Positions 8,887 to 18,870 of a stretch of 64,000 bases of DNA are shown piece by piece; within the stretch, counting starts at the first letter, position 1; the number at the start of each line of letters is the position of its first letter. Below the pieces are notes generated by a model. That model saw only the letters and a list, made by a program, of their open reading frames with translations, was not told where the DNA came from and searched no databases. A program made the position numbers and the translations under genes. This DNA comes from CAVSJA01 sp963728145 (GTDB lineage Bacteria; Bacteroidota; Bacteroidia; Chitinophagales; Chitinophagaceae): NCBI GenBank assembly GCA_963728145.1, contig CAVSJA010000002.1:744001-808000 (forward strand). The letters are read 5' to 3'.

Positions 8887-10814
8887 TTAATTGAGCGTTT
8901 TTGGAGGCGGACTACCCTTTAGGTGTTTATCCAGGAACTGAAGGACCTGCCCATAACCCTTTATTTCATTTTCTTTTTTTACGAAGCCGTGGCCTTCATC
9001 AGGGAAAACAACATATTCAACCGGAACATTGTTCTTTTTCACAGCAGCGACTACATCATCGCTTTCTACTTTCAATACTCTTGGATCATTGGCTCCCTGC
9101 AAAACGATCAACGGCTTTGTGATCTTGTCTGCATGCAATAGGGGAGAATAAGCTTTCAACCTTACAGTATCTTCTGTATTCGGATCACCGATCTCAGTAT
9201 ACAATGCATTTTTGAATGATTCCCAATAAGGAGGAATTTCTTTTAATGTACGCAACCAGTTTGCAACACCAAAGAGGTCGACGCCGACCTTGAATTCATC
9301 TGGTTGGAAACAAAGTGCTGCCAAGTGTCATATATCCGCCATAGGAACCACCCATGATCCCGATCTTTGATGTATCAATATAATCCTGCTCCTGCAACCA
9401 TTTCTTACCCGAAATACAATCCTTCAAATCCTTATCACCATGATTGCGGTTGTCCATTTTATAAAATGTTTTTCCATAGCCGCTGCTTCCCCTGTTGTTG
9501 ACAGCCAAAATTGCATAACCATGATTTACCAGGTATTGGATTAAGGTTGAATACCCAACGCGTGATTGCCCACCCGGACCTCCATGTACCCAAACCAATG
9601 CAGGAACTTTATTATCCTTTGCCGCAGTCTTGGGTTTATAATATATGGCAGGAATCTCCAATCCATCGAAAGATTTAAAACGCACTACTTCAGCAGAGAC
9701 CAGGTCGTCAGCGCTCATTTCGGGATTCAATGTATTCGTTACTTTCTTTAGGGCTTTGTCTGAAAAATTATAGACATAAATATTATTAGGTGATTTGGAA
9801 TCGCCAATAGTCAGACGCATTTTGTTTTCAGTACGGGAAATACTGACGCCCTGTACATCCCCATCTTCGATCTTTGGAAAATCAATTGGCTCACCCGTTT
9901 TATGATCGAATACGTATAGTTTATTCTTTCCATCTTCATTTACACCGATCACGCGATACTTTTCATTGAGTGAAGTGTACATATACATTACATCCCATTT
10001 TGGCGAATACAATTTCTCTTTATTACCGGTCGCTAAATCATATTTAACGAGGTATTGGTATTCGCTTCCATCATCTGTTGTGTAAAAGAGAGAATTATTA
10101 TCCATTGAGAATTGCATGGGATTATTGGAACTCTCAACGCCTTCGGTGTTTATTTTTTTAGTTTGTTTTGTTTGTTGGTCCGCCAGGAAAATATTTACGT
10201 TAGAAGTAGTGACAGGTTGAACCAATACGAGATAGCGTTCATTGTCCGAGATGGCACCCACATCAAAACCCTTATCATTTTTATAGATCATTTTTCCTTT
10301 CCAGCCAGTGGTATCCATTCTATACAGGTCGAAGTATTTAGGATCGCGTTTGTTTGAGCTGTAATAAAAAGATTTGTTATCCCTTGCCCAACCATAGAAT
10401 TGTGCTTTCTCTTTTGCGCCGGGCGTAAGATCTTTTTCGCTTCCATCTTCCCTGCGAAGAAAGAGATGATCATTTTCATCACCGCCCTTATCGGATGTAT
10501 AAATGATATCATTGCCTCCCGGAATATAGTCAACACCAAACATCGATTCCTTTGTGGAAGTTGTCAATGCTTTTCGGTTCTGGAGCTTCAATTTCGATTT
10601 GATAAACATTGTAGATGCCGCTTTCGTTACTCGACACTAGTAATTTGGAATCATCTGAAGAAAAAGAGCCACCTCCGACATTGGTGCTTTTATAAAATTG
10701 TTCGATGCTGTATTGTTTTGGATCGACAGCCGCTGTCTTGTCGGCCTTATCTGTTTCACCATTGCAGGCGATCAGAAAAGCTGCAGGCAAAAAGTAAACG
10801 AGAGATTTTTTCAT
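8887..10814 (-). CDS. Prolyl-oligopeptidase-family (S9) serine peptidase (two frameshifts)
   Basis: Three consecutive reading frames join into a protein of about 641 residues. Part 1 (from 10814) starts with a lipoprotein signal, lipobox LIAC. Part 2 (from about 10573) is a WD/PD40-type propeller and the start of the alpha/beta-hydrolase domain, with WVHGGPGGQ as oxyanion region and the nucleophile block GGSYGGYM. Part 3 (from about 9324) resumes with AALCFQPDEF and carries the acid in NDPRV and the histidine in PDEGHGF. The breaks are an extra A in an AAAA run near 10571-10574 and one extra base near 9321-9327. The catalytic triad is complete after joining, so the breaks are likely sequence errors. 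A role in periplasmic or surface peptide degradation is expected. Confidence 0.88.
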
Positions 10815-10917
10815 ACTTGTTAATTATGGTTTTTAGAAACGAGGGAGAATTTTTTGGTCGAATTAAGAAAGGTAAAGAATTAGTTATTCAGGCGGAGGAG
10901 AATTTGCTGAGCGGTTT

Positions 10918-10971
10918 GGTTGATGGGGTTGATGGGGTTGACGAGGGTTGATAGGGTTGATAAGGTTGAAA
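10918..10971. repeat. Nonamer tandem array
   Basis: Six 9-base units (GGTTGATGG x2, GGTTGACGA, GGGTTGATA x2, AGGTTGAAA) follow one another upstream of the S9 peptidase gene. The 9-base period sets it apart from the 7-base arrays in this window. Confidence 0.75.
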
Positions 10972-11017
10972 AGATCAATCATTGATGACTTTTTTCTTAA
11001 GATGTTGGATCAAGTCC

Positions 11018-11047
11018 AAAAAAAAGAAGAGACCGCAAAGCGGCCTC
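11018..11047 (-). terminator. Hairpin with T-tract on the minus strand, with no obvious upstream gene
   Basis: On the minus strand GAGGCCGC-TTT-GCGGTCTC is followed by TTCTTTTTTTT, a good intrinsic terminator shape with one mismatch in the stem. A transcript ending here would start between this site and atpD, where no protein gene is seen. It may end a small RNA antisense to the atpD leader. Confidence 0.5.
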
Positions 11048-11156
11048 CTCCTGACATAAACGGTAAGCACGAATAAGTTTGTATGAATACTTACGGAAGG
11101 GGGCTGTTTTTGGTTGGCGAGGGGGAAAAAATTCAAATTTGAAAATTGAAATTGCA

Positions 11157-11188
11157 TTTGAAATCCTGCTCTGCCACCCTTACCTTTG
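11157..11188 (+). promoter_or_regulatory. Promoter of atpD-atpC
   Basis: TTTG (11157-11160), a 20-base spacer and TACCTTTG (11181-11188) match the Bacteroidota promoter consensus TTTG-N19-21-TANNTTTG exactly. The atpD start is 36 bases further on. A near copy of the box with its flank (TACCTTCGCGGCC) lies upstream of atpG at 60108. Confidence 0.65.
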
Positions 11189-11223
11189 CGGCCGAAATTC
11201 AAACCTTCTCATAAACTCTCAAT

Positions 11224-12726
11224 ATGGCAAATGTTGGTAAAATCAAACAGATCATCGGTGCGGTAGTCGACGTGCAGTTTGAAGGCAAACTTCCGGAAAT
11301 TTATAATGCATTGGAATTGAAACGACCAACTGGTGAAACACTGGTACTTGAAGCACAGCAGCACCTTGGTGAAGACAGTGTTCGCTGCATCGCGATGGAC
11401 GGTACTGAAGGACTGGTTCGCGGAATGGAAGTAGTTGATACCGGTAAGGCGATTGCAATGCCAGTCGGTGAAGCTATCAAAGGCCGTCTTTTTAATGTAA
11501 CCGGTGATCCGATTGATGGTTTGCCCCCGGTTTCAAAAGTGAATGGTCGCCCTATTCACACTAAGCCACCAGCATTTGAAAATCTGAGTACTGCTACAGA
11601 AGTTTTGTTTACCGGTATTAAAGTTATTGACCTGATCGAGCCATATGCAAAAGGTGGTAAGATTGGTTTGTTCGGTGGTGCAGGTGTAGGTAAAACAGTA
11701 TTGATCCAGGAGCTGATCAACAATATCGCAAAAGCTTATGCTGGTCTTTCCGTGTTTGCCGGTGTGGGTGAAAGAACCCGTGAAGGAAATGACCTGATGC
11801 GTGAAATGATCGAAGCTGGTATCATGAAATACGGCGACGATTTCAAACATAGCATGGAAAAAGGTGGATGGGATCTGAGCAAAGTGAATATGAAAGAACT
11901 GAAAGATTCAAAAGCAACTTTCGTATTCGGACAGATGAATGAACCTCCCGGAGCACGTGCACGTGTTGCATTGAGTGGTTTGACTATTGCAGAATATTTC
12001 CGTGATGGTGATGGACAAGGTAAAGGACGTGATATTCTTTTCTTCGTTGATAATATCTTCCGTTTTACACAGGCAGGTTCTGAAGTATCGGCCTTGTTGG
12101 GACGTATGCCTTCAGCGGTAGGTTATCAGCCAACGCTGGCAACTGAAATGGGAATGATGCAGGAAAGAATTACTTCAACCAAGAAATGGTTCTATTACAT
12201 CTGTACAGGCGGTTTACGTACCTGCGGATGACCTTACCGATCCGGCTCCGGCAACAACATTTGCTCACCTTGATGCAACAACTGTATTGAGCCGTAAAAT
12301 TGCTGACCTTGGTATTTATCCTGCGGTGGATCCATTGGATTCAACTTCACGAATTCTTACGCCGACAGATTGTGGGTGATGCTCATTATAATTGCGCAAA
12401 CCGTGTAAAACTGATCTTGCAGCGTTATAAAGAATTGCAGGATATCATCGCCATCCTTGGTATTGGATGAATTGAGTGATGAAGATAAACTGATTGTATC
12501 CCGTGCACGTAGGGTACAGCGTTTCCTTTCACAACCATTCCATGTGGCTGAAGCATTCACCGGTTTGAAAGGTGTACTGGTTCCGATCGAAGAAACTATC
12601 CGTGGATTCAATATGATCATGGATGGTGAAGTGGATGAATATCCGGAAGCAGCATTCAACCTGGTAGGTACTATTGATGATGCGATTGAGAAAGGTAAGA
12701 AAATGATAGCGCAAGCGCAGGGATAG
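11224..12726 (+). CDS. atpD: F1F0 ATP synthase subunit beta (three frameshifts)
   Basis: The catalytic F1 subunit has 499 residues after removal of three extra bases. The first part is intact to STKK at about 12186, with the P-loop GGAGVGKT and the catalytic GERTREGND. An inserted T near 12187, an extra base near 12364 and an extra T near 12463 then break the frame. Reading through them restores GSITSVQAVYVPADD, PQIVGDAHYNCANRV and MDELSDEDK. The C-terminal part ends KKMIAQAQG. Total length after correction equals that of normal beta subunits, so the breaks are almost surely errors. It is cotranscribed with atpC. Genes for the other subunits are not adjacent, apart from a lone atpG at 60249. 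Confidence 0.96.
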
Positions 12727-12730
12727 AACC

Positions 12731-12793
12731 AGCCATGAGCTGTGAGCTTCGAGCTACGAGCTAGCTCATAGCTCATGGCTCGCGGCTCGAAGC
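12731..12793. repeat. GAGCTNN/CTCNNGG heptamer palindrome between atpD and atpC
   Basis: Seven-base units GAGCTGT, GAGCTTC, GAGCTAC, GAGCTAG, CTCATAG, CTCATGG, CTCGCGG and CTCGAAG follow in phase. The two halves are inverted relative to each other and can pair (AGCCATGAGCT with AGCTCATGGCT). The hairpin lies within an operon and may set the beta/epsilon ratio by stalling or processing. Confidence 0.7.
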
Positions 12794-12803
12794 ATATAAA
12801 AGC

Positions 12804-13061
12804 ATGAACTTAGAAATACTTACTCCCGAGCGAAAATTATTCAGCGATGATGTTTATGGCGTGCAGTTGCCCGGCATTGATGGATTGTTTGAAGTACTTG
12901 AAAAACATGCTCCACTTGTCAGCGCTTTAAAAGCCGGAAGAGTAAAAGTGTTGAAGGATAAGAGCAATCCCCTCGCGTTTTTTGATATCCAAAGTGGATT
13001 TGTAGAAGTGCTCAATAATAAAGTTACTGTACTCGTTGAAGGAGCAGTGGAAAGAGAGTAG
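12804..13061 (+). CDS. atpC: F1F0 ATP synthase subunit epsilon
   Basis: The 85-residue protein (MNLEILTPERKLFSD...) is the beta-sandwich domain of the epsilon subunit, with the conserved blocks LPGIDGLFEVLEKHAP and LVEGAVERE. It lacks the C-terminal two-helix domain that inhibits ATP hydrolysis in Escherichia coli, as is usual in Bacteroidota. It lies 77 bp after atpD in the same direction. Confidence 0.93.
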   Translation: MNLEILTPERKLFSDDVYGVQLPGIDGLFEVLEKHAPLVSALKAGRVKVLKDKSNPLAFFDIQSGFVEVLNNKVTVLVEGAVERE

Positions 13062-13076
13062 TGAATAAAGAATTAA

Positions 13077-13168
13077 GAGGCAAGGGGCAAGAGCAAGGGC
13101 AAATAAGATTTTAATTGCTTATTGCCTTTTGCCTTTTGCCTCTTGCCTCTGCTTTGCCCCTTGCCTCT
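13077..13168. repeat. Heptamer array forming a long hairpin
   Basis: The left half carries GGCAAGG/GGCAAGA-type units and the right half the complementary TTGCCTT/TTGCCTC units, so the block can fold into one long stem around a short AT-rich centre near 13108. It directly follows atpC and precedes the MFS gene start at 13173. Confidence 0.7.
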
Positions 13169-13172
13169 AAAT

Positions 13173-14313
13173 ATGCGCGACCCCCATAATTCACAAAACT
13201 GCTGTTGCGATCTACTTCTTTTGCTGCGGATGCATTTTCGCCACCTGGGCCGCACGCATTCCCTCGATCAAAGAAAGTTTTCATTTTAATGAAGCAGAAC
13301 TCGGAGCAGTGCTTTTCATGCTTCCATTTGGTTCGATCGTCGCTTTGCCATTTGCCGGTTGGTCCATTTCGAAGCTTGGCAGCAGGTTTATGACATTTAC
13401 TTCTGCAATCATTTATCCAATAATTTTAATACTGATTGGGTATAGCAACACTCCATTCTTGCTATCGCTGTTATTATTCTCTTTTGGTTTTTTGGGTGAT
13501 ATATTGAATATCGCAATGAACACCCAGGCAATATTCGTTCAGGAAGAAATGTACGGCCGACCGATGTTATCTTTCTTTCATGCAATGTGGAGCGTGGGCG
13601 CATTGACAGGCGCTGCATCAGGCGGCTTTTTTATGAAAGCAGAAATCAGTACCCTAAATCATTTTTGGATCATTGCTGCATTCACGATTACGCTTGCAAT
13701 AATCTTTTTGTCTTTTCTTGTTCCTCGCGAACGATTCAAAACTGAATCACAAAAACTATTCGCTTGGCCCGACAAGACCTTATGGTTGCTTGGTGCGATT
13801 TGTTTTTGTTGTGCGCTATGCGAAGGTGCAATGGCCGACTGGAGTTCGCTTTATTACAAACAAGTGATCAATGATCTTCAAAAAGTAAGTACAACCGGCT
13901 ATACATCTTTTGCATTAATGATGGCATTAGGAAGATTGATTGGTGATAGATTAACCGAGAGAATGGGATACAAAGGAATTTTGATGATGGATAGTTTATT
14001 GATCGCTGGTGGATTGGCGCTTGCAATTTTTCTTCCTACAGCAGCGACAGTTATTATCGGATTCGGTATGGTTGGATTTGGAGTGGCTACAATTATTCCA
14101 ATTGTTTATTCGCTTTCTGGTAAAACAAAAACGATGACGACCAGTTCTGCATTAGCAGCAGTAAGTACAGTTGGATTTACTGGTTTTTTAGTTGGTCCAC
14201 CGATTATTGGATTTGTTGCACATGAGATGGGACTGAGATGGGCTTTGTTGATTGTGTTAATGTTAGGATTGATAATATTTTGGTTAAGTAAGAAAACGAA
14301 ATTCTACACGTGA
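13173..14313 (+). CDS. MFS transporter (one frameshift near the start)
   Basis: The reconstructed carrier has about 379 residues and 12 predicted membrane segments. The likely start is ATG 13173 (MRDP). A CCCCC run at 13181-13185 appears one base too long. With four C residues the frame runs on into IHKTAVAIYFFCCGCIFATWAARIPS, which joins the intact part from 13309 (MLFMLPFGSIVALPFAGW). Features typical of the family include AARIPSIKESF after helix 1 and a glycine-rich helix 4-5 (MWSVGALTGAASGG). It resembles the fucose/other-sugar permease-like MFS group of Bacteroidota. The substrate is unknown. Confidence 0.85.
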
Positions 14314-14527
14314 AGATCAGCCAAAGTCCCAACTTGGAATATCGTTCATAGCTTTTCTCTAACTATTTCTGATTATTAATCTTACATGAATTTTTGCAAG
14401 AGAGAATAATTGGATACACTTATCGCAGCAAAATATTTTTTAAGAAAAATTTTCCAATTCAAAAATTTATTTACTTTTAGCATGGTAACGGTGGTAAATA
14501 CTCGAAAACTCAAAACTTCAACTGTCT
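14314..14527. other. AT-rich gap before the accessory island
   Basis: This 214-bp gap is clearly more AT-rich than its left neighbours. It holds TTTACTTTTAG at about 14470-14480, a weak match to the TANNTTTG box, which may serve the operon starting at 14528. No gene is supported here. Confidence 0.4.
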
Positions 14528-15973
14528 ATGCGATTTGCATTGGTAGTAGTATTTGCCATCATCTTTCACAATACGCTCCTCAGCCAGGAGAGCTCGAGAG
14601 GATTTGAGCGGGTTGTAACTTTCCCATCCAGGTTTCTTCAGAATCTAAATAGCTCCGCAAATAAATACGAGCAAAAGCTTGCTTCCAGTACAGAGAAATT
14701 CCTTCTTAGGCTTCAGCGGCAAGAGGCCAGATTGAAGAAGAGGATATTCAGTAAGGATTCGACTTTGGCAAACTCAGTTTTTTTAAATGTTGATTCTATT
14801 TACGGTGAACTTATAACGCGAGCTAACCAAAAGGTTTATTCCACCAACCCCCGAAATGACCAATACGTTGCCTTCCTTGATACCTTGAGGACATCATTAA
14901 GATTTCTTGAAGAAAACCCGAATACTCTCAATTCCATTAGTCCGGATCAACTAAAAAGTACTTTAGCGCAAATTCAATCCTTACAGGGAAAGCTAAACCA
15001 GACTGAAGAAATCAAGCGATTTATTCAAGAGAGAAGGAATTACCTAAAAAATCAACTGTGGCAGTCTCAACTGGGCAAGGATTTTAAAAAGCTTGAACAG
15101 GAAATTTTTTATTATGAAAAAAGGATTCTGGACTTTAAAAACGATTTGAATGATCCGCGTAAACTCGAGGCCTACGCGATTCGGTTGTTGCAGAAAATTC
15201 CTGCAGTGAGTGATTTCTTAAGTAAACATTCTGAACTCGCAAGTTTATTCAGGATGCCTAATAGTGGAGGAAACTCATCCGCTCCTTTAAATGTGCAGGG
15301 ATTACAAACGCGTAGTGCGGTTCTTCAGCAAATACAACAAAGTCTGGGAACAGGAATAGATCCCAATCAATTCATTCAGCAAAGCGGCTTCGGCCCGGAA
15401 ACTGAGCTAAAACAATTAAAAGATAAAATAGCTCAATTGGGAGGGGGTGGCTCAACCGATGCAGCGATTCCGGCATACAAATCAAGAACCGGCCGAACAC
15501 GATCTATTTGGAGGCGGATTGAGATTGGAGCTAATGTGCAGTCAGTAAAAGGAAATTATTATTTCCCAGTCACCACTGACCTGGCACTTAATGTTGCCTA
15601 TTCGATTAATTCGAAAAGTAGCACTGGCGTGGCGGTTGCGTATAAGGCAGGACTTGGAACTGGTTGGAACAATATCAGACTTAGCCATCAAGGTTTGGGA
15701 TTTCGAACTTATGTTGAGTTAAAGGCTAAAGGAAGTTTTTGGTTGTACGGTGGGGCAGAAATGAATTACCGGGAAGAGATCAGAAGAGTTGATGTATTGA
15801 AAAACTATAGCGCGTATCAAAAATCCGGACTCGTTGGAATAAGTAAAAAATACAGGATCAACAAAAGGCTTAGCGGAAATATGCAATTGCTCTATGACTT
15901 TTTATATGCACAGCAAATTCCGAGAGGATCACCCCTTTTGTTTCGCGTAGGATATGCATTTTCAAAAAAGTAA
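14528..15973 (+). CDS. Secreted coiled-coil protein with C-terminal beta-barrel-like domain
   Basis: The 481-residue protein has a signal peptide (MRFALVVVFAIIFHNTLLSQ). A long, charged, alpha-helical part follows (about 25-240: LLRLQRQEARLKKRI, IKRFIQERRNYLKNQL, FKKLEQEIFYYEKRIL), probably coiled coil. A Gly/Gln-rich hinge comes next. The last 170 residues consist of amphipathic strands (IEIGANVQSVKGNYYF, LALNVAYSIN, LFRVGYAFSKK) ending in an aromatic-type terminal strand expected of outer-membrane proteins. It is 16 bp upstream of the RHS gene in the same direction, so they are one operon. A helper for export or display of the RHS protein is a reasonable inference. I do not recognise a named family. 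Confidence 0.7.
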   Translation: MRFALVVVFAIIFHNTLLSQESSRGFERVVTFPSRFLQNLNSSANKYEQKLASSTEKFLLRLQRQEARLKKRIFSKDSTLANSVFLNVDSIYGELITRANQKVYSTNPRNDQYVAFLDTLRTSLRFLEENPNTLNSISPDQLKSTLAQIQSLQGKLNQTEEIKRFIQERRNYLKNQLWQSQLGKDFKKLEQEIFYYEKRILDFKNDLNDPRKLEAYAIRLLQKIPAVSDFLSKHSELASLFRMPNSGGNSSAPLNVQGLQTRSAVLQQIQQSLGTGIDPNQFIQQSGFGPETELKQLKDKIAQLGGGGSTDAAIPAYKSRTGRTRSIWRRIEIGANVQSVKGNYYFPVTTDLALNVAYSINSKSSTGVAVAYKAGLGTGWNNIRLSHQGLGFRTYVELKAKGSFWLYGGAEMNYREEIRRVDVLKNYSAYQKSGLVGISKKYRINKRLSGNMQLLYDFLYAQQIPRGSPLLFRVGYAFSKK

Positions 15974-15989
15974 TTGTTATAAGATATCT

Positions 15990-17324
15990 ATGGCTATTAA
16001 AAATTGCTTCTTTCAATTGTTATTGCTTGCCTTTAGTTATGCCGCCTTTGGACAGCCTTCTCAAACGCAGGCGTTTCTGCCTAAGATTTTGCCTGGTTCT
16101 CCGGAAGCGGCTGCTATTGCACGATATGGAAATATTCCTGTGAATATGTACACGGGAGTTCCTTCCATAACAATTCCACTGTACGAAATTCAGGTTGGTG
16201 AACTGAAAGTTCCAATTTCCCTTAACTATCACGCCTCTGGAATTAAAGTGACGGACATACCTTCCTGGACAGGTAGCGGCTGGAGCGTCTCGGCGGGAGG
16301 GGTTATTACAAGAAAAATGATGGGTAAGCCAGATGAATTAAGCGGGAACTATCTAAGTGGTACAACTTCCAAAGCAGTTTCCGAGATTGACAAATTCACT
16401 CAAGGAGGAATTGACTATCTCCATTCTGTTGTTAATGGAGCAACGGATGCTGAACCGGATATTTATTCTTATAACCTACCTGGCAAGTCCGGAAAATTCC
16501 TGTTCAATCAACGTGATAATTTTAATGTCATCACGATGCCTTATGATCCGGTCGCGGTTTCTCGCACTAACCCGACTCAATCTACAATGCTCTTCAGTAT
16601 TACCGATGAATCAGGAATACAATATAAGTTTGATACTTATGAATGGACGAACACTAGCACGAGTTCATCCATGACAAATGCCATATCCAGTTGGATGCTG
16701 AGCAAAATGTATTCTTCAAACAAGCAAGATTCGATCTCCTTTACTTATACTGAAAGAACAGGATCTGGGAACACGGATCATGGTACTTCCGAGTATACTG
16801 TTGTCACTGATGAGGTGATAAATAGTATCTCTCCTCCCCCATATACAGGAGACCAGGGATCAACGTATTTTTCAGAAACCTGGATTAGCACATGGTGGCA
16901 ACTACATAATGAGATTCTTTTTAAAAACGGAAAAATAGTTTTTGAATCAGCTAGCGAACAGCGTCAGGATTTTAACTATGGATTTGTCATGCCTTCCCGG
17001 TTAAGCGCCATCAAGATTTATAACTATGATAAGCCAACTAATTCGTACCAACTTATCAGAGTTATTCAATTTTACCATAGCTATTTTATTTCAGGGTCTG
17101 ATGCAGCAACAAAGAGACTCAGACTTGATTCCCTTTCCATCAAAAGCGCTACAGGCTTTGAGGCTGAGAAATACAAATTTGAATACAATACGAATCAGAT
17201 TCTACCCGCACGTTCTTCGAAGGCAAAAGATTATTGGGGTTATTTCAACAATGTGAATAACAGTAGCCTGGTACCGAGAATGGAAATTCCATTCTCTGAC
17301 ATAAGTAGCATTTTCAATATGTAA
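15990..17324 (+). pseudogene. RHS-repeat protein, N-terminal fragment
   Basis: The 444-residue open part begins MAIKNCFFQLLLLAFSYAAFGQ, a signal peptide, and shows the conserved N-terminal block of Bacteroidota RHS proteins. This includes GNIPVNMYTGVPSI, IPLYEIQ, VPISLNYHASGIKV and SWTGSGWSVSAGGVITR. Full-length relatives run to well over 1,000 residues with YD repeats and a variable toxin tip. Here the reading ends with an unrelated tail (DISSIFNM) just 41 bp before an IS3-family element. The repeats and core are missing, so the gene is truncated. No PAAR or VgrG-like domain is present. The signal peptide suggests Sec export instead of type VI secretion. Confidence 0.85.
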
Positions 17325-17402
17325 ATCTTCAGCGCAAAGTGTACCACTAATTTAGTAATTTAAGAGAGTGTTTCCTGCGTGTTAACTATTAAAAATTAAG
17401 AC

Positions 17403-17759
17403 ATGGAAACAAAATCTAAGAAGTCTTCTGCAGAGAACTTTGTAAAGGACATTCGTAGCAAAACCAGGCGGATATTTACATCCGAACAAAAGATCCTCAT
17501 TGTCATGGAAGCCATACGTGGAGAAAACACTGTGCCAGAGATATGCAGGAAGTATGGTATTCACCAGGCTCAGTTCTACCGATGGAATAAGGAATTCCTG
17601 GAAGCGGGTAAGAAACGGTTGGCTGGCGATACAACCCGAGAAGCAACCTCAGACGAAGTGGTTCAATTGCGCAAAGAAAACCAACGGTTGAAAGAGATGG
17701 TTGCAGATCTGGCACTCCGCTATGATATTGTAAAAAAAAGCTTGAACATTTTGGAGTAA
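17403..17759 (+). CDS. IS3-family transposase OrfA
   Basis: The 118-residue protein has a helix-turn-helix (ILIVMEAIRGENTVPEICRKYG, then QFYRWNKEFL) and a C-terminal leucine-zipper-like segment (EVVQLRKENQRLKEMVADL), as in IS3 OrfA proteins. It binds the element ends. Its last codons contain the run AAAAAAAAG (17732-17740), where ribosomes can slip back one base into orfB. Confidence 0.9.
   Translation: METKSKKSSAENFVKDIRSKTRRIFTSEQKILIVMEAIRGENTVPEICRKYGIHQAQFYRWNKEFLEAGKKRLAGDTTREATSDEVVQLRKENQRLKEMVADLALRYDIVKKSLNILE
17732..17740 (+). promoter_or_regulatory. A8G slippery site for a minus-1 frameshift between orfA and orfB
   Basis: After the A8G run, the minus-1 frame reads KKLEHFGVSEKWKKYMRVTPSEK without a stop and joins orfB. 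This is the standard way in which IS3-family elements make the OrfAB transposase. Confidence 0.75.
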
Positions 17760-17779
17760 GTGAAAAATGGAAAAAGTAT

Positions 17780-18757
17780 ATGAGAGTTACTCCATCAGAG
17801 AAACAAGAGATCATCCGGCTCGTTGAGCGTTCAGAACTTGGCGTAAACAGGACCCTAAAGGAGTTGGGCATCCATAAAAGCACTTTTTACAAGTGGTACC
17901 GTATCTATGCCGAAAAGGGTATGGACGGTCTTTTGCCAAAGACAAGGACCCGCCGGCAGTGGAATTCTATCCCCGAGCCTCAAAAACAATTGGTCGTTGA
18001 GGTAGCGCTGGATCATCCGGTATTATCGCCCAGAGAACTGTCCGTGAAAATTACCGATGAGCAAAAGATCTTTATTTCTGAAAGCAGTGTATACCGGATT
18101 TTAAAAGAAAAAGGGTTGATTACCACTCCGGCCTATATACTTCTATCAGCTTCCAATGAGTTTAAAAATAAAACACAGTTCGTACATGAACTCTGGCAAA
18201 CGGACTTTACTTATTTTAAAATCCTGGGCTGGGGATGGTACTATATGAGTACAATCCTGGATGATTATAGCCGCTATATCATCTATTGGGAGTTATGCAG
18301 GAACATGACAGCAGCAGATGTTGAAAGATCTGTGGAAAAGGCGCTAACCATTGCGGGCCTGCAGAATGGTCAAAGACCAAAACTTCTTTCCGATAATGGC
18401 TCCTGTTATATTGCTGCAGAGCTCAAAAACTACCTCAATACAAAAGGTGTTAAACATATCCGTGGAAAAGTGAACCACCCGCAAACACAAGGTAAGATTG
18501 AGCGCTATCATCGAAGTTTAAAAAATATCATCAAGCTAAATCATTACTTCTGTCCCGATGAACTGAAAGACGCACTTGAAAACTTTGTAAATTATTATAA
18601 TCACAGACGATATCATGAATCCCTTGACAACGTTACACCGGCAGATGTCTACTGGGGCAAGAAAGATCAAATCCTTCAACGGCGCGAAAGAATCAAAAAC
18701 CAAAATATGAAAATGCGAAGGGCAATCTACTCTATGGAAAAACTTAGTAAAAATTAA
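17780..18757 (+). CDS. IS3-family transposase OrfB (DDE integrase core)
   Basis: The 325-residue protein has an N-terminal helix-turn-helix (LGVNRTLKELGIHKSTFYKWY) and an rve integrase core with all three catalytic acids. They appear as the D of WQTDFTY, the D of LSDNGSCY and the E of QGKIERYHR. No internal stop is present, so the element may still be active. The ATG at 17780 is probably an internal start. The functional protein should be the OrfAB fusion made by the upstream frameshift. Confidence 0.92.
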   Translation: MRVTPSEKQEIIRLVERSELGVNRTLKELGIHKSTFYKWYRIYAEKGMDGLLPKTRTRRQWNSIPEPQKQLVVEVALDHPVLSPRELSVKITDEQKIFISESSVYRILKEKGLITTPAYILLSASNEFKNKTQFVHELWQTDFTYFKILGWGWYYMSTILDDYSRYIIYWELCRNMTAADVERSVEKALTIAGLQNGQRPKLLSDNGSCYIAAELKNYLNTKGVKHIRGKVNHPQTQGKIERYHRSLKNIIKLNHYFCPDELKDALENFVNYYNHRRYHESLDNVTPADVYWGKKDQILQRRERIKNQNMKMRRAIYSMEKLSKN

Positions 18758-18870
18758 TCCTAACCCTAAAAAACTAAAAAATATCTATTAACTTAAACTT
18801 CGGAAACACTCACTAACAAAAAGTCCACTTTCTTCTGACGACATACAGCCAAGAGATAAAATATTTTACA

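Larger units (their letters stand above)
10815..11223. other. Gap between the S9 peptidase and atpD: 9-mer array, hairpin and promoter
   Basis: The 409-bp divergent gap has three recognisable parts. A nonamer array (GGTTGATGG-like, six units) spans 10918-10971. A hairpin with a T-tract on the minus strand spans 11018-11047. A promoter for atpD lies at 11157-11188. No protein-coding gene is supported; the weak reading frame across 10975-11202 on the minus strand has no family features. Confidence 0.7.
17365..18812 (+). mobile_element. IS3-family insertion sequence
   Basis: The element is about 1.45 kb and has imperfect inverted ends. The left end has GAGTGTTTCC at 17366-17375 and the right end has GGAAACACTC at 18802-18811. 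It carries two overlapping frames, orfA and orfB, with an A8G slippery site between them. A clear target-site duplication could not be found at the ends I chose, so the exact borders are uncertain by a few bases. Confidence 0.85.

Noticed and set aside
10400..10951. A 183-codon frame on the plus strand
   Set aside because: It is antisense to the S9 peptidase gene, Cys/Phe-rich, and ends in the nonamer array.
12357..12776. A 139-codon minus-strand frame over the end of atpD
   Set aside because: It is a shadow of the atpD coding strand and has no family features.
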